A stretch of 64,000 bases of DNA from Aspidiotus rigidus (GCA_035079385.1 JAVHKY010000028.1:2356001-2420000), one strand, 5' to 3'. Shown: positions 21,265-31,056, counted from the first letter of the stretch. Program-made: numbers and translations. The notes: generated by a model from the letters alone, not told the origin.

Positions 21265-22085
21265 TCATTGACAAGTGGAAGCTCAAGAATCGGGGAATGC
21301 TCCCAAAATATTCGTTTCCTCTTCTCTTAGATCGTGCTATTCAGAATACAATAAATATGAAAGCGAATATAATTTCGGCGTTCGGCGCAACAGGAATTTT
21401 CCCGTTGAATCCTGATCGCGTCTTGAAAAAATTACCATCGGAAGGTGAATCGACTGCAGACATCACAACAAATATGTTGACACCACTTACAAAACTATTT
21501 CAAGAGAACCGTTTCCGCGATAAAAATGTTCCAAGGAGAGGCAAAAAACGTAAAATAAAAACTCCTGCGGGGCGTGCGGTGACATTAGAAGATTTCTTAA
21601 ATAATGACTCGAATGAAAACCAGAATGAGCACGAAGCTGATCTCGAGAATGAAGATGAAGAGAACATGCCTGGCTCTGAAAATACCTCTGATGGCTCTGA
21701 GAATTCCTCTGACAGTGAGGAAGAAGGCCTATTGAACTCTGAAAATGATGAGTCTGAGTCAAACTTAGAAACTAATGAACATGAAGATGATATCAGTGAT
21801 GAAGAAACTGAGCCCATTGATGCAGATATTGGTGAATTTTATGCTGTTAAATTTATTACTGAAGAAGACAGTCACCAGAAAATTTACATTGGACAAATTT
21901 GCGCTGTTGGAGGCAACAAATTCACTTGTGAAATTCTGAGACGCAGATATGGGTCATTTTTTTCATTCCCGACTGTTGATGATATTGCAGACGTCAAACG
22001 TGAGTTCTTTGTGAAGAAAATGAGTGTGTCATCAGACAGGAGAGGACTCACGACGTTTTATGAACCTTGTGTAGGATATTTGTGA
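21265..22085 (+). pseudogene. second pogo-type transposase, C-terminal part
   Basis: The frame reads DKWKLKNRGMLPKYSFPLLL, then IISAFGATGIFPLNPDRVLK, the conserved end of pogo/Tigger DDE domains. An acidic Glu/Asp/Ser/Asn tract (residues about 110-190) and a small C-terminal domain follow (GEFYAVKFITEED, IGQICAVGGNKFTCEILRRR, FPTVDDIADV). That domain resembles the C-terminus of the transposase at 15.3-17.6 kb (LVEFDEKK, VKFLRRN, FPDKEDILDVPRSQV). The catalytic core is missing; upstream sequence is Gypsy integrase. It probably pairs with the HTH_psq exon at 18315. Confidence 0.75.
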
Positions 22086-22141
22086 TTACTTACCCTTTTG
22101 TGATACTATCTTTTTGCGATTCCAAGAACTGAAAACAGTGT

Positions 22142-22859
22142 ATACAGGGGTTCGGACGTTCTCAGAACGTATTCAGAAAAATGCGGTGCCAAACAAGCTA
22201 AGCTGCTACGAAGTATCAAGCTTAGAAAGCAGCTTGCAACCATGACACAAGTCTGCAACCTCAAGGAGAACGAATTAGATATCGTCGCTGGTTTTATGGG
22301 GCACAATATCCAAGTGCATCGTGAGTTTTATCGGCTGCCAAACAATGCTTTGCAGTTAGCGAAGATGTGAAAAATGATCACCGACAACGAGAAGGGCATT
22401 ACTCTGGATGAAGAAGCGTTCAAAAACTTACAGTCTAAAGAAGATGATTTTGAACTTGATTTAAGCGAAGAAGAAAACGACGAAGAAGTTGTAGAGTCGG
22501 ATAGCGATGTAAGTGAAGTGTCAGCCGCAGCCAAGGAGTCTAAAAAAACCACTCGTTTTCCTGGACTTGAAACACCAAAAACAAGCACTAGAACTAATAA
22601 AAAAAGTGGTGGTGGTGGTGGTGGTGGTAAGAAGTGTACGGCCAAGCCTATCAAAAAAAAAAATGCTGTTCAAAAAGTGGCGTGGACAGAGGAAGAAATC
22701 AACTGCTTGAAAACGGAGTTCGCTACTTTTCTGAAAACCACGTACCTACCGTCAAAAGATTGTATCACTAAAGTAATAGAAAGAAATTGCGTTTTGAACA
22801 GAAGAAAATGGACTGTAGTTAAGGACAAGATCAAATACTTACAAAAAAGGAACACCTAA
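22142..22859 (+). pseudogene. tyrosine-recombinase-like protein, C-terminal part, one in-frame stop
   Basis: From an acceptor-like site (gtatacag, 22142) the frame reads LRTYSEKCGAKQAKLLRSIK, LRKQLATMTQVCNLKENELD and FMGHNIQVHREFYRLP. The LRKxLAT and (L/M)GHxxxxHxxFY blocks recall box II of tyrosine recombinases (R…H-x-x-R / LGH…Y), as in Crypton-type proteins of animals. A TGA in AKM*KMITDN (about 22366-22368) breaks it. The same frame then gives an acidic stretch, a poly-Gly run and a W-rich C-terminal segment (VAWTEEEINCLKTEF, LNRRKWTVVKDKI), ending at 22859. An N-terminal part was not found. The R1-type element inserted directly at its 3' end. Family assignment is by motif only. Confidence 0.5.
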
Positions 22860-22873
22860 GTTGATACCTTCTT
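22858..22873 (+). repeat. target-site duplication, left copy (16 bp)
   Basis: AAGTTGATACCTTCTT, identical to 27651-27666 after the poly-A tail. Confidence 0.9.
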
Positions 22874-22975
22874 CTGGAGTTCGATTTACAGTGAGGTGTT
22901 ACGTAGACGAACTTTATTGTGTTGCGAGGAAAAGAATACTCTGTGCGCGAGTGCGTGTCTGAACGTGTCAACTCA

Positions 22976-24154
22976 ATGCCGACATCGGCTACGATGTCCG
23001 ATAACGGCAAAGATAAGGTAGAGGAAGACGATAGTAAATCGTTCGAATCTATCACGAATGCAGCCAACTCAGTCAAGAAAAAATTAAAAACAACGGTAAG
23101 CGATATTTGTGGAATATTACGTATTGTACAACATACTGGTGATGATGGCCAGTCTTCAGTGACGGTTGGTGCCCGCTCACTGAAGGAAAACGAGAACAAA
23201 CAATTATATCAACTGATAAGCAGCTTTCAACACGAAGTTCTCAACTCTCTGAGTTCCATACAGAATAGTGTTATTGCACTAAAAAGAACACAGAAGGCTG
23301 TGGCGGCGGATTTAGCCCAGAAGGTCATGAGCGAAATCAAAAACATATCCATGAATGTTACCCCCCAACCAACTTATGCTTCTGCTCTTACGAGAGAACT
23401 TCCTAACCAGAATCCAAAACCAAATGACGAAACAATTATGATTAAATGTGAAGGCGACGCCGAAGAAATAATAAATCAAATTAAATCAAAAATTAAACCA
23501 TCAAAGATTGGAGCCTCTGTAACTTCTATTTATAAATCAAGAACCGATAATAAATTGGGAATCCTCAAGGTAAAAAATAAAGAACAAGCCAGCAAAATGT
23601 TAGAAGAGATAAATAAGCTAGAACTCCCAGCAACAACAGAAATTTCGTCAAAACTTCAACCAGCTATCATTGCATTTGGGGTGCAAGGGGTAACTGAGGA
23701 TGAAATCAAGTTAGCTGTAACTAATGTTATTGAAAAAGAACCAACGTTTGTGTCATTGAATTCCTCCATTAAAACAGTAATAATTCGATTTGAAAAGAAA
23801 GACTATTACAATTTCATCTCAAGGTCACCTAACCGACTTAGGTGTGAATATTCGAGCTTTCATTATAAAACCCATATATCAATCCGAGTGTGCAAACGTT
23901 GCAGAATGTACGGCCATTCAGAAGACCGTTGTAGTGCTACAGAATCAACAATCCAAGTGGGGAAAAAAGCCACCGAATCAAGAAAGTGTCCAACCTGCGC
24001 GATCAAACATCATGACGACATTAAACGACTACATCCCAGGATTCCAGATCCAATCAATGCGGCAGTGAACAGAACAGACCATAAGATTTACCACCAAGCT
24101 TGTCCAACATACTCAATACTTATTAAAAATATGGTAAGAAGGTATGACTTCTAA
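22976..24154 (+). CDS. R1-type ORF1 nucleic-acid-binding protein
   Basis: The ATG at 22976 is preferred: the open frame extends to 22919, but only from a GTG. The protein of about 392 residues has an acidic/Ser N-terminus, a helical middle (QLYQLISSFQHEVLNSLSSI), two RRM-like βαβ stretches (TIMIKCEGDAEEIINQI; TVIIRFEKKDYYNFI) and C-terminal Cys/His knuckles: CKRCRMYGHSEDRC (CX2CX4HX4C), then CPTCAIKHHDD ... HQACPTY. This is the normal layout of ORF1 proteins, which bind element RNA and help target-primed reverse transcription. Its stop overlaps the ORF2 start by 11 nt (ATGACTTCTAA), suggesting coupled or reinitiated translation. No interior break. Confidence 0.85.
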   Translation: MPTSATMSDNGKDKVEEDDSKSFESITNAANSVKKKLKTTVSDICGILRIVQHTGDDGQSSVTVGARSLKENENKQLYQLISSFQHEVLNSLSSIQNSVIALKRTQKAVAADLAQKVMSEIKNISMNVTPQPTYASALTRELPNQNPKPNDETIMIKCEGDAEEIINQIKSKIKPSKIGASVTSIYKSRTDNKLGILKVKNKEQASKMLEEINKLELPATTEISSKLQPAIIAFGVQGVTEDEIKLAVTNVIEKEPTFVSLNSSIKTVIIRFEKKDYYNFISRSPNRLRCEYSSFHYKTHISIRVCKRCRMYGHSEDRCSATESTIQVGKKATESRKCPTCAIKHHDDIKRLHPRIPDPINAAVNRTDHKIYHQACPTYSILIKNMVRRYDF

Positions 24155-27149
24155 TACTACATCTAATTTATTTAACCCAGCTAAAACTACTACGAATAAT
24201 AACCTAAATAAAATCAATAAGACAATAGAAGATGATAAAAATAAAATTAAGGTTAAATATTTAAATATGGATAGAAAAAAGGCCCAACAGTTGGAAATTT
24301 TAAAAGACTGTAAAAATGAGTTAATAATTCTGGCAGAACCCAACTACAAAAATGAAAAACTTCTTGGCCTAAGAACTGATATTTACTCAGCAATCACAAT
24401 GGGTGATATAGCAATTTGTTACAAAAATTGCATCAACTTGTTTGAAATTCAAAAGAACCAATCTACCATAATTATAAAAATAGAGGAAGTAGTAATCATT
24501 GCAATATATTGGTCGCCTAATGAATTAAATGAAATTATAGAAAAGAGAATTAGAGACTTACAGGAATACATAATACGAGACCTGAAAAATGAAAAAATTA
24601 TTTTGATAGGAGATTTCAATACCAGATCAGTTATTTATGAGAAACTAAACGGCATAAGTTACAATAAAAGAAGAGCCCAAGCCTTTGAAGAATTCTTAAT
24701 GACAAGTAATCTAACAGTTAGAAATCCATACAATTTTAAAACATTTGAAAATAAAAACGGATCTAGCGTAATTGATCTGATAATCACCAATGAAAGGATT
24801 AAAAATCAGGTTCAAAACATTAAAATTAAAAATGAAAGTCTTTCGTACCATAAATCAATAAACTTTGAAATTACAGATATTTGCAATTTTGAACATGAAA
24901 AAAACAAAACATGGGCTGTTAATTATGAAAAGTTTGAAAAGATAATTGAAGTAACAGATTTTGACGAAATAGTGGAAAAAATTGAAAACAGTATTGACAT
25001 AAAAGAGCTAGACAACCAATTAATAGAATTCTCTGAAATAATTAAGAGTAAGCGAAAAGAATGTCTAGTTGAGATAGTAGAAAGGAAAAATGAGACATGG
25101 TGGAATGATAGATTAGAAACCCAGAAAAAACTAATTAAAAAGCTAACTAAACTTAAATACAAATATAAAAGAGGCAAAAAAAACATGTACCTAGAGAGTC
25201 TAATAGAATTAATGAAAATTTTGAAATCACAGTATACGCAGGAAATAATAGAGAATAAAAATAAGATATGGAAGAATCTTATAACCGAGAGCTCAGTTTG
25301 GGGGAAACCGTATAAAATTATAATGGAGAAATATAAGAAATTTGAATTCCCTCCCATCAAGCTTGGTAATAAAATTATCACTGAAGAAAAAGAAAAGTAC
25401 AAAGAAATTTTTCTAAATATTTTCCCAAACATAAATGATCCCCTCAAAGAATATGAGAATGAACAAGGAAATAACATAGAAATTGACGAGCTCCTAATAA
25501 AAAATATAATAAAAAAACTAAACAATAGGAAGGCTAATGGCCATGATGATATCTCCAATAAAATGCTCAAAATAATTAACAAACAGTCACCAGAAATCTT
25601 CAAAACAATTTTTCAGAAACTTTTAAGCATAAACTATTTCCCAGAAACGTGGAAACTAGGTAAAATAAAACTCTTGAATAAACCTAATAAGAATCCTGCT
25701 GAAATAAACTCATATAGACCACTAACCTTACTGCCCACCCTTGGAAAAGTTTATGAGAAAATAATAAAATATTATCTTAATCAAGAAATTGAAAAACTTA
25801 GCATTTTTCATGAACAACAATATGGATTTAGAGAAGGGCGATCCACAGAAACAGCCTTGATTGAATTAACTAAAACGCTGGACCAATTTAGAAAAATATT
25901 TAAACATGTAATTTTAGTCAGTTTTGATATTACAGGGGCTTTCAACTGGGTCAAATGGTCAAGATTACTAGAAACAATGGAGAAAAAGGAGATTAATAGT
26001 CAATTAATAAAAATTATTCAGAGCTACTTTGAAAACAGAAAAATATGTTTCTTTGACAAAGATAATAACCTAAAGTTAGAACATGCTTTATCCTCGGGAG
26101 TACCACAAGGCTCAGCCTTATCGCCAACATTGTTTAATATTGCAATGACTGAAGTACATGAAGCAGTAAAGGAAACAAAAAAATTCGAACTCTTGAGCTA
26201 TGCCGATGACCTGCTGATAATAGCGGGAATAAATAAAATGACTGACTCTCAATTAATAAATGATAAGATAGAAATGATAAAACTTAAACTGGAATACTTA
26301 GGCCTAACACTCAATCCGAATAAAACACAGATGCTTTTCCTATCTCGGAGACATAAAAAATACGAATTTCGAAAAAGAATGGAAGGAAAAATAAAGTTGG
26401 GGCAGGAGAAAATAATATTCCATACAGAAATGAAATATCTAGGAATAATCATCGACCAAAACCTAAACTTTAATAAACACGTAGAATACATTACAAACAA
26501 ATTAAGAAAATATTATAATAAAATTCGGGCTTTATATGGTAACACTTTTGGTATGGACACATATAAAAGAGAAATATTGTACAATGCACTTTTTCGCTCA
26601 ATAATAGAATATGGCTCCCTTGCTTTTTTTGAGAAACTTAGGAATACTGAGATTAAGAAACTAAAATCACTCCAAAGGACAGTATTAATAGGAATAATTT
26701 CAGCATACAGAACAGTATCTCATACAGCCTCACACGTTATAGCTGGAATAACCCCAATTGATTTGCAATTAAGCCAAACTAACAAAATAAAAACATTAAA
26801 AATTAAATTCAAAGAAAATAAAATAACGAAAAAAGAAATGGTAGAAAGCATAAAAACAATAAGATTAGATACAATTAAAAATTGGCAGGAGCAATATGAA
26901 AAAGAAACGACAGGTAGGAGAACGGCTAAATTGATTCCAGACATAGGGATAAGACTTGAAAACAAGAAATTGAAATCAAATTATTTTTTAACACAGTATT
27001 TGACGGGACATGGGAATTTTGCAACGTACCTCAAAAATTTCAATATTATAAATGATAGTCAATGCAGGGAATGCTTAAATTCTGATGATGATCCGGATCA
27101 CACCTTTATAAAATGCAAAAATTTTGATCGTATCGGGGGGGGATGCTAA
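24144..27149 (+). CDS. R1-type ORF2: endonuclease and reverse transcriptase, 1001 residues
   Basis: Uninterrupted. The N-terminal APE-type endonuclease has ELIILAEPNY, IILIGDFNTRS (catalytic Asp/Asn) and GSSVIDLIITNE. The last motif reads SYHKSINFEI where SDH is usual, so a catalytic Asp may be missing. RT: NNRKANGHDDIS, EINSYRPLTLLPTLGKVYEK, QQYGFREGRSTETAL, LVSFDITGAFNWVKW (Asp present; N where GAFD is usual), SSGVPQGSALSPTLFNIAM and SYADDLLIIAG with catalytic YADD. The C-terminus has CRECLNSDDDPDHTFIKC, a CX2CX8HX5C knuckle. Strongly A-rich codon use, unlike the host genes nearby. It makes cDNA at the nicked target. The two motif changes leave activity uncertain despite the open frame. Confidence 0.9.
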   Translation: MTSNTTSNLFNPAKTTTNNNLNKINKTIEDDKNKIKVKYLNMDRKKAQQLEILKDCKNELIILAEPNYKNEKLLGLRTDIYSAITMGDIAICYKNCINLFEIQKNQSTIIIKIEEVVIIAIYWSPNELNEIIEKRIRDLQEYIIRDLKNEKIILIGDFNTRSVIYEKLNGISYNKRRAQAFEEFLMTSNLTVRNPYNFKTFENKNGSSVIDLIITNERIKNQVQNIKIKNESLSYHKSINFEITDICNFEHEKNKTWAVNYEKFEKIIEVTDFDEIVEKIENSIDIKELDNQLIEFSEIIKSKRKECLVEIVERKNETWWNDRLETQKKLIKKLTKLKYKYKRGKKNMYLESLIELMKILKSQYTQEIIENKNKIWKNLITESSVWGKPYKIIMEKYKKFEFPPIKLGNKIITEEKEKYKEIFLNIFPNINDPLKEYENEQGNNIEIDELLIKNIIKKLNNRKANGHDDISNKMLKIINKQSPEIFKTIFQKLLSINYFPETWKLGKIKLLNKPNKNPAEINSYRPLTLLPTLGKVYEKIIKYYLNQEIEKLSIFHEQQYGFREGRSTETALIELTKTLDQFRKIFKHVILVSFDITGAFNWVKWSRLLETMEKKEINSQLIKIIQSYFENRKICFFDKDNNLKLEHALSSGVPQGSALSPTLFNIAMTEVHEAVKETKKFELLSYADDLLIIAGINKMTDSQLINDKIEMIKLKLEYLGLTLNPNKTQMLFLSRRHKKYEFRKRMEGKIKLGQEKIIFHTEMKYLGIIIDQNLNFNKHVEYITNKLRKYYNKIRALYGNTFGMDTYKREILYNALFRSIIEYGSLAFFEKLRNTEIKKLKSLQRTVLIGIISAYRTVSHTASHVIAGITPIDLQLSQTNKIKTLKIKFKENKITKKEMVESIKTIRLDTIKNWQEQYEKETTGRRTAKLIPDIGIRLENKKLKSNYFLTQYLTGHGNFATYLKNFNIINDSQCRECLNSDDDPDHTFIKCKNFDRIGGGC

Positions 27150-27277
27150 AATAACTACACAGGAATTGGGACAGTGCCAGCAGAACGGGGAATGCCACCA
27201 AAAATTGGATGGATATATAAGAAAGATATTAAAAACCAAAAAAGAAATCAAATAGACTGAGAGGAGAAGGAAGGAAA

Positions 27278-27470
27278 AAAAAATAATAATAATAATAAAT
27301 AAATAAAATAATAATAATAAATAAATAAAATAATAATAATAAAAAAATAAAAATAAATAAATAAATAAATAAAATAAAATAAAAAATAAAATAAAAATAA
27401 ATAAATAAATAAATAAAATAAAATTAAATTAATAAATAGATAAGATAATAAAATAAGTAAAATTAAATAA
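27278..27470 (+). repeat. (AAT/AAAT)n microsatellite in the 3' UTR of the R1-type element
   Basis: About 190 bp of interleaved aataat and aaat units; it forms most of the first half of the 3' UTR. Confidence 0.9.
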
Positions 27471-27650
27471 AAACAGAAGTCATACCCTCTTTCAATAGGT
27501 AGAGTTAAGTATAGTTATACAGTGTATTTCGAACTCGTCATGAGAGGGGTGGGGAAAAACCATGGTAAAACCCACCCAACTCTCATGACTAAATGTAATG
27601 TTTAAATTTAAATAAATAAATGAATAAATCAAAAAAAAAAAAAAAAAAAA

Positions 27651-27666
27651 AAGTTGATACCTTCTT
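27651..27666 (+). repeat. target-site duplication, right copy (16 bp)
   Basis: Identical to 22858-22873. Confidence 0.9.
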
Positions 27667-27893
27667 AGTTAGGTACCTACAAATACTTCTAATTAGGTAC
27701 AGTGATTTGATATTTTTATTCTTATTCGAAATTTAACCCCATTTTCATAATTTTATATTTTTACAAGTTCAATTTTCTTTGTTTGTCTCGTATCTTCAAG
27801 AACGTTTGAAATTTTGAATCGATTAGTTACAAATCATATTCCTATTTGTAATTTTTATTTTTGTAATTTTATATTTTTTTTACTTCAACCTTC

Positions 27894-28634
27894 TGAAAAA
27901 TGTAATTTCTGCCACCTTATGAGATCTTTTGTGTTAATGATAGCTGGCCAGAATGAGTAATTTGGAAAGGTGTGTAGTTTTCCAGCCAGCCAGCTGGTCT
28001 TCGAAAATATTCATTTCCCATCTGGTGAGTGTATGTGAAAGGAGCGAAAAGCGGACTTCTACCTGAAACCAGAGTAACGAATAGCGGACATTGAACCAAG
28101 AGCGGACTCTTTCAGTAATTGATCAAAATAGAGAAGTTCCTCTTTGAGAAAGTGAATCCAACATTTGGGAAAAATGTAAAAACTTCAATACCATCGTTTT
28201 GTATGAGGACAAATTACATTCCCACCCTTCAATCGTCATCTCGACCATCAATTATTTAGATTGTGTAAAATGAATGTGTCCCAGTCCTCTTATCGTTGAT
28301 ATTTTTGAAAAATGTAATTTCTGCCAACTTATGAGGTTTTCTGTGTAGTTGATAGCTGACCAGACTGAGAAATTTGAAAAGGTGTGTACTTTTCCAGCCA
28401 TCCAGCTGGTCTTTGAAAATATTCATTTCCCATCTGGTGAGTGTGTATGAAAGGAGTGTGTGTGACAGGAGCGAAAAGCAGACTTCTACCTGAAATCAGA
28501 GTAACGAATAGCGGACATTGAACCAAGAGCGGACTCTTTCAGTAATTGATCAAAATAGAGAAGTTCCTCTTTGAGAAAGTGAATCCAACATTTGGGAAAA
28601 ATGTAAAAACTTCAATACCACTGTTTTGTATGAG
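27894..28634 (+). repeat. two direct repeats of about 320 bp, period 412
   Basis: 27894-28211 (tgaaaaatgtaatttctgcc ... gttttgtatgagg) recurs at 28306-28634 with few changes and a short extra gtgtgtgaca insertion. It precedes an integrase-bearing retroelement remnant, so the copies could be LTR or leader pieces, but both lie on the same side. Short antisense frames here (27917-28099, 28329-28526) merely reflect the repeat. Confidence 0.85.
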
Positions 28635-28699
28635 GCCACATGACCATCAATTACATCTAGATTGTGTACAATGAATGTGTGTTGCTTCGCTTATATTCA

Positions 28700-29146
28700 G
28701 ATTTCCTGGACTTCTGCCCGTTTGCGTACCGCCGCACCTTCAGTGAGTTCTCTGAGCTCCGCGAAGCACATCACGCTGTACGACACAAACTTACCACACT
28801 TCAAGAGGAGTACAACACTCTTCTAATCCAAGATGAACTGGCGGAAATTCTCAAAATACCAAAAGGAGAGTCAAATATTGAGGAAAAAGTGGAAATCGCG
28901 ATTCGTCGAGCAAGAGAACAAGCAGAAGCTGCCGACAAACGGTCAAAAATAAAGACGATAATCAAAGTAGGTGATTTGGTACAGATTAAAGGCCATGAGC
29001 AATCGAGTAAGACGAATATCTACTCTGCGAAATTAACTTGGAAATATCGCGCTCCATACAGGGTAGTTAAAATCACGGATGAAAATCAGCTCCGATTAAA
29101 ATGTCTCATAGCTAAAGATATCCCAGACGAAGTTCAAAATATTTGA
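28700..29146 (+). pseudogene. FCPFAY module fused to a Gypsy-type integrase C-terminus (GPY/F-like)
   Basis: After a good acceptor (gcttatattcag) the frame reads DFLDFCPFAYRRTFSEFSEL and KLTTLQEEYNTLL, the same module as in the 4.5-5.4 kb gene. It then passes without a break into KVEIAIRRAREQAEAADKRS, IIKVGDLVQIKGHEQSSKT and SAKLTWKYRAPYRVVKI. The GDxVxxxxHxxS...AKLxxxxxxPYxV pattern is the C-terminal module of Gypsy-type integrases, which helps bind target chromatin. The catalytic core is absent. The frame stops at 29146, and protein-like sequence continues in another frame (VRLPRTYKHEASKIER). Whether the fusion is a real exon join or a chance junction is open. Confidence 0.55.
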
Positions 29147-29177
29147 AATGTAGTCCGACTCCCACGAACCTACAAAC

Positions 29178-30111
29178 ATGAGGCTTCGAAAATTGAAAGA
29201 AGTACAAAAAGATGTAGATGAACAGTTTCGAAAAGAAATTTCAGCCGAGCTTCCAATAGTTCGATTTAAAGATCCGACTGAAAATCAGAGAATACAAAAA
29301 ATTCTAGCTCCGCCGAAAAAGGGGAGAAAAACTCTCACTGATTCGAAAATTCATCATCAGAAGCGCAAAGAAAACTTTGAACATGTTGAACGGGATGCAG
29401 GGCTCAGAAGAAGTCCGAGAATCAAGCTTCTCGCTAAACAAGTGGGTTCGATTATTGCATCTGCCGATTCACATTTAAACCTGAATGAAGTTTCTCTCCA
29501 AGAATCCGACAAAAATATCGATCAATTCGAAGATGAAGTCCGAAAATGTCTCCTCTCTCAATGGGAGAACTCTAAAGTAAAAATCTTAATTCGAGAAATC
29601 GAAGATGCCTCTCACAAAATACAAAAAATCTTAGACGATAAAACGAGACTTTTCAAAAAACGTGTTGTCATATATATAGATGGTGCGTGCGTTGGGAATG
29701 GGAGTACCGATCGAGAAAGCATTGGTGGAATAGGAATATAATATTTTGGTCCGAATTATAAATACAATAGATCCGAGAAAGTTCCCCGTCTGTTCCGAAA
29801 ACACACTTTATTCAGCCTTTAGAGCTTTAAAAATTGCAGCGAGATTAGGGTTTCATAGAGTTGAGATTCGAACAGATTGTGAACTCCTAGTCGACTATTT
29901 TGCTAGTAGAAGGACGGATAGGTATAATAAGGCCACTCCCGATTTGATAGAAAAGCGACAAAATGATTATATGTATTTACAGATAGAGGTAGCCGCTAAA
30001 TATTTTAGGGAGATTTTATTCACTAAAATTAAAGGTCATCATTTAGATAAAGACAATAAAGAAGCCGATCAACTTGCAAAAAAGTCAATCATATCAGAGA
30101 CGAATAATTAA
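29178..30111 (+). pseudogene. extra RNase H1-type domain downstream of integrase, broken
   Basis: A basic linker of about 150 residues (APPKKGRKTLTDSK, RRSPRIKLLAKQVG) precedes VVIYIDGACVGNGSTDRES, the start of an RNase H1 fold (first catalytic Asp). A TAA follows GGIGI at 29739-29741. The sequence continues as YFGPNYKYNRSEKVP, then shifts frame to SAFRALKIAARLGFHRVEIR, TDCELLVDYF (Asp) and TKIKGHHLDKDNKEADQLAK (last Asp). The helix that normally carries the catalytic Glu (NRAEL-like) reads TLYSAFRAL, so the Glu is lost. RNase H1 degrades RNA in RNA-DNA hybrids. The layout looks like the cellular enzyme, not the usual Gypsy RNase H, and lies after integrase, as in elements with an additional RNase H. 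Confidence 0.65.
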
Positions 30112-30137
30112 TATATTTGACTACTAAATGTGTTTTA

Positions 30138-30656
30138 GATGGCAACAACAACAACAGATCCGATCAAGCTTCTAGAAAAGTTGCGAATATACAATCGAGG
30201 AGTCGCCACGAGGGACGAAGTCCCCAGATTATTCGATTCTATATCGAGGCCTACGAAATATTCGTCCGAGAGTGGCCTGCGCACCTTGAAAAAGTTCGAA
30301 GTTCCGAAAGTTTGAGGCTCCCTCCAGTTTATACCAAATGCAGTAAAGGTCACTTACACGAATTGGAGGATCGTGTCGCATTAGAGATCCTCATCATCTA
30401 GAATTGGGAGGATCTCTCAAGGATAAACGAAGACATGATAGTTCCGATCACCCCTGTCTTCAAGTTGACACCAAGCATCGAAGAAGAACAAACACTACAA
30501 AATTACGGTCCGACAGTCGATACCTTGAAGCTCACCAGTCGAGAATGTCTTGGCATTCTCGAACTAGAAATCACCCAAAATGGAAGGATCCATATCAACC
30601 TGGACGTCCTTGGGTGGATGGTTGAGATTATGGAGACTTGGTTTGTTTGGAAATGA
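30138..30656 (+). pseudogene. unrecognised frame-broken coding remnant after the RNase H domain
   Basis: Coding-like stretches shift between frames. An ATG at 30138 begins MATTTDPIKLLEKLRIYNRG, VATRDEVPRLFDSISRPTK. After about 30410, another frame gives WEDLSRINEDMIVPITPVFK, LTPSIEEEQTLQNYG and NGRIHINLDVLGWMVEIMET, ending at 30656. No known domain. Its position suggests an additional ORF of the same retroelement. Confidence 0.35.
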
Positions 30657-30760
30657 AAATTGATGTGGGTTCTCTTCCAAAGCGTAGTAGAAGGTTGAAA
30701 TAAGAGGCGAGTCGAAGGATTTAGCGACTGTTTTTACAGTTCGCAAGTTATTTCCAATTT

Positions 30761-30897
30761 TGCTTTTACCCCTTGAAATTTTCCATTTTGGGGAAATTGC
30801 AAACAAAGGAATTTTGACGTTTTTGCATTTACCCCTTGAAATTTTCCATTTTGAGGAAATTGCAAACAAAGGAATTTTGACGTTTTTGCATTTACCC
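30761..30897 (+). repeat. 63-bp tandem repeat, about 2.2 units
   Basis: tgcatttaccccttgaaatt begins units at 30761, 30824 and 30887 (last truncated). The copies are almost identical. Confidence 0.9.
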
Positions 30898-31056
30898 TTT
30901 TTCATTTTCCTCACTTGAAACGCAGAATGATACTCTAATTCTCCACCAACAGAAGTATATATAGAAAAACTAGTGAACCTATCGCAGGTATCATCTAAGT
31001 ACGTTGAAACACCTATGGAGACGAATCTCCACATTGAAGATTCGAAGGAAGGCGAC

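Larger units (their letters stand above)
22874..27650 (+). mobile_element. full-length R1-clade non-LTR retrotransposon with TSD
   Basis: About 4.78 kb, with two overlapping ORFs, a 3' UTR with AAT/AAAT microsatellite and a poly-A tail at 27629-27650, bounded by a 16-bp target duplication. The site is the end of the recombinase-like pseudogene, not 28S rDNA. Both ORFs are open, so this is the youngest-looking element in the window. Confidence 0.9.

Noticed and set aside
22328..22654. Minus-strand frame with a Pro run
   Set aside because: Antisense of the poly-Gly linker in the recombinase-like pseudogene.
24923..25603. 226-codon minus-strand frame rich in Ser, Leu, Ile and Phe
   Set aside because: Antisense of the A-rich R1 ORF2, which has clear domain motifs.
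27894..28634. The period-412 direct repeats as a pair of LTRs
   Set aside because: Both lie on one side of the retroelement remnant, only about 90 bp apart, with no internal region between them, so tandem duplication explains them better.
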